A DNA stretch of 8,582 nucleotides. Origin: Alphaproteobacteria bacterium (GTDB taxonomy: Bacteria; Pseudomonadota; Alphaproteobacteria; ATCC43930; CGMCC-115725). A model generated the notes under the pieces. That model was given only the letters and a program-made list of their open reading frames with translations, made no database searches and was not told the origin of the DNA. The stretch covers positions 1 through 8,582 of the forward strand of contig VAZT01000578.1 of assembly GCA_005884825.1 (NCBI GenBank), read 5' to 3'. Each line of letters starts with the position of its first letter. The first letter of the stretch is position 1. The position numbers and the translations under genes are program-made. Positions 5,102-8,582 of this stretch are shown here, in pieces.

Positions 5102-6523
5102 ATGACAGACTCGCTCACTCCGGTCGCCGACACAATAAGGCGCAACGGCTTTGCTTTCGTGCGCGCGCCGGAAATGCGGCTGCTGCTGCAAGAAGCCGGC
5201 CTTGCCGATTGGGAGGATTTTGCCGCGACCTGGGGCCATCTCGGTGTCGACGCCTACATGGCCGATGGCGGACGCTACCGCCGCCGCCGGTTCGGCGTTT
5301 TTCGCGCCGCACCGGCCGGGATCACGAGGAAGCCGCATCAGCCGCACTATCAAAGCCGCGACTACAACCCGCTCAATGGCGGCATCGAGCGCTGGTTCGA
5401 ACCGGTCACCGACGCGGTTGCGCGCCACCCGGCCCTGACCGCGATCCTGCGCACATGCCATTCCCTGTTCGACCGGCTCACTCCGGCCGAGCTGCGCCCC
5501 GAGGCTTGGCACGTGGAAATCCACCAGTTCCGCATCGAGACGCGGCCCGGCCAGGAGGGGCGGCCGACCCCGGAAGGCATGCACCGCGACGGGGTCGACT
5601 GGGTATTGGTGCTGATGGTCCGCCGGGAGAACGTCGCGAGCGGCGAAACGACGATCTACGATCTCGTCAGACGCCCGCTCGGCAGTTTCACCCTGACCGC
5701 CCCGCTCGATTCGGCGCTGGTCGACGACAGCCGCGTCTATCACGGCGTGACCCCGGTCGTGCGACGGCCCAAAACTCAGCAAAAGGAAAAGGAGCTTGCG
5801 ATGCTCGATCTCCACTTTTGGCCGACGCCGAACGGGAAGAAGGTCACGATCCTGCTCGAAGAATTGGGTCTCGATTACAATTTGGTCCCCTGCAATATCG
5901 GGCGCGGCGACCAGTTCAAACCCGGATTCTTGAAGATCAATCCCAACCACCGCATGCCGGTCCTGGTCGACCACAATCCCAAGGGCGGCGGAGCGCCGAT
6001 CAGCATTTTCGAATCAGGCGCGATCATGATGTATCTCGCGGAAAAGGAGGGCCGCTTCTTCCCGCAGGACCTGCGCGGGAAGTACGAAATCACCCAGTGG
6101 GTCATGTGGCAGATGGCCAATCAGGGCCCGAAGCTCGGTGAGTGCGGACATTTCCGGCGTGCCGGCCCCGACGCCGGCGACCTGAGCTATGCGATCCGCC
6201 GCTTCACCGACGAGGCCAACCGGCTCTACGGTGTCATGAACAACCGGCTCTACGACCGGCGCTATCTCGCCGGCGACGAATACACGATCGCCGACATGAT
6301 TTCCTATCCGTGGACCGTCAACGCCGAGGCCCAAGGGCAGGACATCGGCGAGTTCAAATACTTCAAACGTTGGTTCGACGAGGTCGGCAACCGCCCGGCG
6401 GTCAAGCGCGGGATGGAGACCGGCAACAATCTCCGCGTCGACCCCGCCACATTGAGCGACGAGGAGCGGGCGCAAATGCGCAAGATTATGTACAACCAGC
6501 GTGCCATCCCCGCCCCGGCGTAA
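5102..6523 (+). CDS. 2-oxoglutarate/Fe(II) dioxygenase (PF10014-like), C-terminally truncated and running in frame into a glutathione transferase
   Basis: The frame from ATG 5102 gives 473 residues. Residues 1 to about 220 resemble the 2OG-Fe dioxygenase family that includes amino-acid hydroxylases such as isoleucine 4-hydroxylase. The iron ligands are visible as H161 and D163 in MHRDGVDWV and H214 in DDSRVYHGVTPV. In the family the final strand, with an arginine near RDVLVVTF that binds 2-oxoglutarate, follows the last histidine by about 15-25 residues. Here the sequence instead turns into a lysine- and glutamine-rich stretch (RRPKTQQKEKELA) that looks like a translated intergenic ribosome site, and then into the transferase at residue 234. 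The co-substrate arginine therefore appears lost. The start at 5102 is preferred over 4991 because it falls just after the oxidoreductase stop (5087) and begins the family match. It may make a fused protein, but dioxygenase activity is doubtful. Confidence 0.7.
   Translation: MTDSLTPVADTIRRNGFAFVRAPEMRLLLQEAGLADWEDFAATWGHLGVDAYMADGGRYRRRRFGVFRAAPAGITRKPHQPHYQSRDYNPLNGGIERWFEPVTDAVARHPALTAILRTCHSLFDRLTPAELRPEAWHVEIHQFRIETRPGQEGRPTPEGMHRDGVDWVLVLMVRRENVASGETTIYDLVRRPLGSFTLTAPLDSALVDDSRVYHGVTPVVRRPKTQQKEKELAMLDLHFWPTPNGKKVTILLEELGLDYNLVPCNIGRGDQFKPGFLKINPNHRMPVLVDHNPKGGGAPISIFESGAIMMYLAEKEGRFFPQDLRGKYEITQWVMWQMANQGPKLGECGHFRRAGPDAGDLSYAIRRFTDEANRLYGVMNNRLYDRRYLAGDEYTIADMISYPWTVNAEAQGQDIGEFKYFKRWFDEVGNRPAVKRGMETGNNLRVDPATLSDEERAQMRKIMYNQRAIPAPA
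5755..5800 (+). other. Fusion junction between dioxygenase remnant and glutathione transferase
   Basis: The dioxygenase match ends near HGVTPVV (5741-5761). The following bases translate to a low-complexity K/Q/E stretch containing the A/G-rich ribosome site of the transferase gene. No stop codon lies between the two. This looks like a small deletion that removed the dioxygenase 3' end and the first part of the spacer. Confidence 0.5.
5801..6523 (+). CDS. yfcG: YfcG-like nu-class glutathione transferase / disulfide reductase
   Basis: Complete 240-residue cytosolic glutathione transferase starting at ATG 5801, with the strongest ribosome site in the window (GGAG at 5791-5794, six bases upstream). 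The thioredoxin-like half begins MLDLHFWPTPNGKKVT, matching the TPN motif (T9, N11) that nu-class enzymes such as E. coli YfcG use to handle glutathione. It continues with INPNHRMPVLVDH, whose cis-proline follows the M-P turn, and the FESGAIMMYLAEK glutathione-binding motif. The helical C-terminal half contains WVMWQMANQGP, RLYGVMNNRLYDRRYLAGDEYTIADM and the NRPAVKRG end segment. Such proteins reduce disulfides or conjugate glutathione in oxidative-stress defence. The same frame is open upstream into the truncated dioxygenase gene, so a fusion could also be made. The internal ATG with its own ribosome site makes the free enzyme the likelier main product. Confidence 0.88.
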   Translation: MLDLHFWPTPNGKKVTILLEELGLDYNLVPCNIGRGDQFKPGFLKINPNHRMPVLVDHNPKGGGAPISIFESGAIMMYLAEKEGRFFPQDLRGKYEITQWVMWQMANQGPKLGECGHFRRAGPDAGDLSYAIRRFTDEANRLYGVMNNRLYDRRYLAGDEYTIADMISYPWTVNAEAQGQDIGEFKYFKRWFDEVGNRPAVKRGMETGNNLRVDPATLSDEERAQMRKIMYNQRAIPAPA

Positions 6524-6675
6524 ACCCCCGAGAATGTGATCGCGGGTCGCTGGGGATTGGTGTCACCCTCACCCGCCAAGCCCGAGCCTATTATGCGACA
6601 CAGTGCCGACCCCCGGATCTTAAGCCGGGTGAGGCGTCCGCTTATACTCGATGATTCGCTGATAGGGAGACAGAA
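6524..6675 (+). promoter_or_regulatory. Intergenic region with candidate promoter and inverted repeat upstream of the jelly-roll gene
   Basis: The -10-like hexamer TATACT lies at 6643-6648, with a weak -35-like TTAAGC at 6620-6625 (17-base spacer). The ribosome site GGGAG at 6665-6669 sits six bases before ATG 6676. A perfect 9-base inverted repeat, CCTCACCCG (6567-6575) and CGGGTGAGG (6626-6634), brackets a 50-base interval. CCCGG-N8-CCGGG (6613-6630) forms an alternative hairpin overlapping its right arm. No T-rich run follows, so it is not an obvious terminator for the operon upstream. Confidence 0.35.
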
Positions 6676-7323
6676 ATGCCAGAGAACAAACGGACTAGAC
6701 CGACAGTCTCTGTCGCGCCGCCAAAGCCGCCCTTGCTCGTGCCTCACCCGCCCAGCGCGCCGTTGCTGCCCCCGGCACATGTCGTCGATTTAATGACCGT
6801 CAAGGGATCGGCGGTATTCGACGCGCAGTGGAGGGCGATGGAGGCGAAGATTGTCGAGTGCCCGGCATTGTCGGACGCGATGCCTGAATTCAGGACGACC
6901 TACGACATAGAGCCATATGCCGGGGTGAGCGGCTTTGATGATTCGGCGTGGCCGGTGGTTGCCGCCGACGATTTGGGCGCCAGGCGGGGCGGCGGCATGG
7001 TGTCGTTCTTGTGGTACCGCACAAAGCTGACGGTCCCGGCAAATGCCGCGGGTTTCGACACCTCGGGCGCGATGACGGTGCTGCGGGTGAATGTCGACGA
7101 TTACGCGGAGATCTGGGTCAATGGCGAATTGCCGCGGGCTGCCGGCCGCCCAAGCCCCGGCACGATCCAGGGGTTCAACATGCCCCATCGTCTCGTGCTT
7201 GCCAACCCGGTTGCTCCCGGCGACAAGTTCGAGATCGCGGTCTTTGCGATCAACGGGCCGATTTCGGCCGCACCGGCAAATTTCCTGTGGTTCCGCGAGG
7301 CGAAGATCGAATTCTTCCGCTGA
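6676..7323 (+). CDS. Jelly-roll (galactose-binding-like) domain protein, function unknown
   Basis: Complete 215-residue protein with a good ribosome site (GGGAG six bases upstream). Residues 1-35 are basic and then proline-rich (repeated P with V, L and H), with no signal peptide or membrane span. The rest looks like a beta-sandwich of the type found as sugar-binding or accessory domains in glycoside hydrolase family 2 and related enzymes. The tell-tale motifs are FDDSAWP (87-93), FLWYRTKLTVP (111-121), VDDYAEIWVNG (140-150) and PGDKFEIAVFAING (181-194). No catalytic domain is attached, which is unusual for this fold. A ligand cannot be named. It stands alone, convergent with truA and only 7 bases from its stop. 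The fold call rests on motif resemblance, and I do not know a characterised close relative. Confidence 0.75.
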   Translation: MPENKRTRPTVSVAPPKPPLLVPHPPSAPLLPPAHVVDLMTVKGSAVFDAQWRAMEAKIVECPALSDAMPEFRTTYDIEPYAGVSGFDDSAWPVVAADDLGARRGGGMVSFLWYRTKLTVPANAAGFDTSGAMTVLRVNVDDYAEIWVNGELPRAAGRPSPGTIQGFNMPHRLVLANPVAPGDKFEIAVFAINGPISAAPANFLWFREAKIEFFR

Positions 7324-7330
7324 CGGCGCC

Positions 7331-8077
7331 TCAGTGCGACGAATACTGGATTTCGACCAAGTAGAGGCCTTCGGGCGGCGCGGTCGGGCCGCCGGCTCGG
7401 CGATCGCGGGCCGCGAGCGCGCGCGCCATATCGTCGGGATGCCACCGTCCGAGGCCAACCAGCTTCAATGTACCGGCCATGTTGCGCACCTGGTGGTGCA
7501 GGAACGAGCGGGCGCGCGCTGTGATATGGATTTCGTCGCCGGCCCGGTCGATTTCCAGCGCGTCGAGCGTCTTCAGCGGCGACCGCGCCTGGCAAAGCGC
7601 GTCGCGGAAGGTAGAAAAATCGTGGTGCCCGACGAGGTGACAGGCGCCGGCGCGCATCGCGTCGGCGTCGAGCGCCGGGGCAACCTGCCAAACCCGGCCG
7701 CGTTCGAGCGCAGGCGGGGCGCGGCGGTTCAGGATGCGATAGAGATAAACCCGGCTGAGCGCTGACAGCCGCGCGTCAAACTCGTCGCAAACACGCTCGG
7801 CGGCAAGGACGCTGATCGCATTTGGCCGCAGATAGTGGTTGACGGCGCCGCGCAGCACCTCCGGCGCCGCTATGCGGGCGAGATCGAGATGCGCCGTCTG
7901 CCCCAATGCATGCACCCCCGCATCGGTGCGCCCCGCCCCGTGGACGGTGACCGTCTCCCCACAGAACTTATGGATCGCGGTTTCGAGCGCTTCTTGAACC
8001 GAAAGACCGTTTGCCTGGCGCTGCCAGCCGACCAGCCCGCGCCCGTCATACTCGATGATCAGCTTGTAGCGGGGCAC
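7331..8077 (-). CDS. truA: tRNA pseudouridine synthase A
   Basis: TruA converts uridines 38-40 in the anticodon stem-loop of many tRNAs to pseudouridine. The 248-residue protein is the usual length and looks intact: YKLIIEYDG at the start, WQRQANGLSVQEALE (18-32), the catalytic aspartate D52 in GAGRTDAGVHALGQ, HHDFSTFR, the ARSFLHHQVRNM motif, and APPEGLYLVEIQY at the C-terminus. The start is GTG at 8077, directly before PRYKL, with GAGG five bases upstream. A longer reading to 8515 only shadows fmt. The gene overlaps the 3' end of fmt by 19 bases, so the two are probably translationally coupled in the fmt-truA arrangement common in alphaproteobacteria. The stop is 7 bases from the convergent jelly-roll gene, with no terminator visible between them. 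Confidence 0.97.
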   Translation of the reverse strand: MPRYKLIIEYDGRGLVGWQRQANGLSVQEALETAIHKFCGETVTVHGAGRTDAGVHALGQTAHLDLARIAAPEVLRGAVNHYLRPNAISVLAAERVCDEFDARLSALSRVYLYRILNRRAPPALERGRVWQVAPALDADAMRAGACHLVGHHDFSTFRDALCQARSPLKTLDALEIDRAGDEIHITARARSFLHHQVRNMAGTLKLVGLGRWHPDDMARALAARDRRAGGPTAPPEGLYLVEIQYSSH

Positions 8078-8582
8078 GGCAGCCTCGTCCCGGGGGGGAT
8101 CGGAAATCCGCGCAGGAACGCCGGGGCGTCGAGCGCAGCGCGGCCGGGCCGCTGCAGCCGTAACAGGCGCAGGACGCCCTCGCCGCACGCAACGGTCAAG
8201 CGGTTGTCGAGCACAGTGCCCGGCACACCCCCGGCCGGACCCGGCAGATCGACCGCCGCGTGGACCCGGATCCTCTCTCTGCCGGTCTCGAAAAAAGACC
8301 CCGGCCACGGATCGAATGCCCGGACCCGCCGCTCCAGATCGGTCGAAGGCAGCCGCCAATCGAGCCGGGCTTCCTCCCGGCCGATCTTCGGCGCATAGGT
8401 GACGCCCTCCTGCGGCTGTGGCGTGCCAACAAGCCGGCCTTCGGCGACCCCGTCGAGCGCCGTCAGCATCAGTCGCCCGCCGAGAATCGCGAGCTCGGCC
8501 GAGAGGCCGGCGCATGTCGCATCGGGCGCGACCGGCACCGTTTCCTGCAGCAGGATCGGGCCGGTATCGAGCCCTTCCTCTA
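8059..8582 (-). CDS. fmt: Methionyl-tRNA formyltransferase, C-terminal part (5' end beyond the window)
   Basis: Fmt formylates initiator methionyl-tRNA using 10-formyltetrahydrofolate. The visible 174 codons begin within the end of the catalytic domain (EEGLDTGPILLQE) and continue through the linker (QEGVTYAPKI). They then cover the C-terminal OB-like tRNA-binding domain, including DWRLPSTDLERRVRAFDPWPGSFF, a core family segment, and a glycine-rich GEGVLRLLRLQRPGR strand pair. The formyl-transfer active site lies outside the window. The stop TGA at 8059-8061 lies inside truA, giving a 19-base overlap. The visible part looks undamaged. Confidence 0.96.
   Translation of the reverse strand, partial: EEGLDTGPILLQETVPVAPDATCAGLSAELAILGGRLMLTALDGVAEGRLVGTPQPQEGVTYAPKIGREEARLDWRLPSTDLERRVRAFDPWPGSFFETGRERIRVHAAVDLPGPAGGVPGTVLDNRLTVACGEGVLRLLRLQRPGRAALDAPAFLRGFPIPPGTRLPCPATS

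Noticed and set aside
5012..5974. Minus-strand open frame of 320 codons opposite the dioxygenase and transferase.
   Set aside because: It is antisense to two recognisable enzymes and shows no family motif of its own.
7324..7330. Shared terminator between the convergent jelly-roll gene and truA.
   Set aside because: The 7-base gap has no hairpin or T-run.
8078..8515. Longer truA reading frame starting at 8515.
   Set aside because: The extra residues are an out-of-frame shadow of fmt; TruA homology begins at the GTG at 8077, which has its own ribosome site.

Overview
The window comes from a GC-rich alphaproteobacterium, most likely of the Hyphomicrobiales (Rhizobiales). The evidence is an HWE-family histidine kinase fused to CheB/CheR domains, a stand-alone receiver with a FAT GUY-like motif, GTG starts, and the fmt-truA gene pair. 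I cannot name a genus from the sequence alone.

Layout. (1) Bases 1-3380, minus strand: a signalling operon. It encodes CheB methylesterase, then CheR methyltransferase-PAS-coiled coil-PAS-HWE kinase, then a single-domain response regulator that runs off the left edge. The kinase stop and regulator start overlap as ATGA. CheB and CheR should be one continuous protein, but they lie in different frames and the N-terminal part of CheR is missing. (2) Bases 3381-4161: a mostly non-coding stretch. It holds a short dyad-rich segment, one plausible 82-residue hypothetical gene, and a 113-base segment that can fold into a closed multi-stem RNA. (3) Bases 4162-6523, plus strand: an apparent metabolic operon of an LLM-class flavin/F420-dependent oxidoreductase (frameshifted, with an internal deletion), a PF10014-type 2-oxoglutarate/Fe(II) dioxygenase (C-terminus missing) and an intact YfcG-like nu-class glutathione transferase. 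The dioxygenase frame runs without a stop into the transferase. (4) Bases 6676-7323, plus strand: an unnamed cytosolic protein with a galactose-binding-like jelly-roll fold. (5) Bases 7331-8582, minus strand: truA (complete) and the 3' end of fmt, overlapping by 19 bases and converging on the jelly-roll gene.

The most unusual aspect is that three unrelated genes within about 3 kb (near 2775, 4427 and 5765) each show the same kind of lesion. A stretch that I judge, from family knowledge, to be tens of residues long is missing, while both flanks are well preserved. This points to recent small deletions, local gene decay, or an assembly artefact. The flanking core genes truA and fmt look intact. 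No CRISPR array, phage, transposase, tRNA or rRNA was seen.
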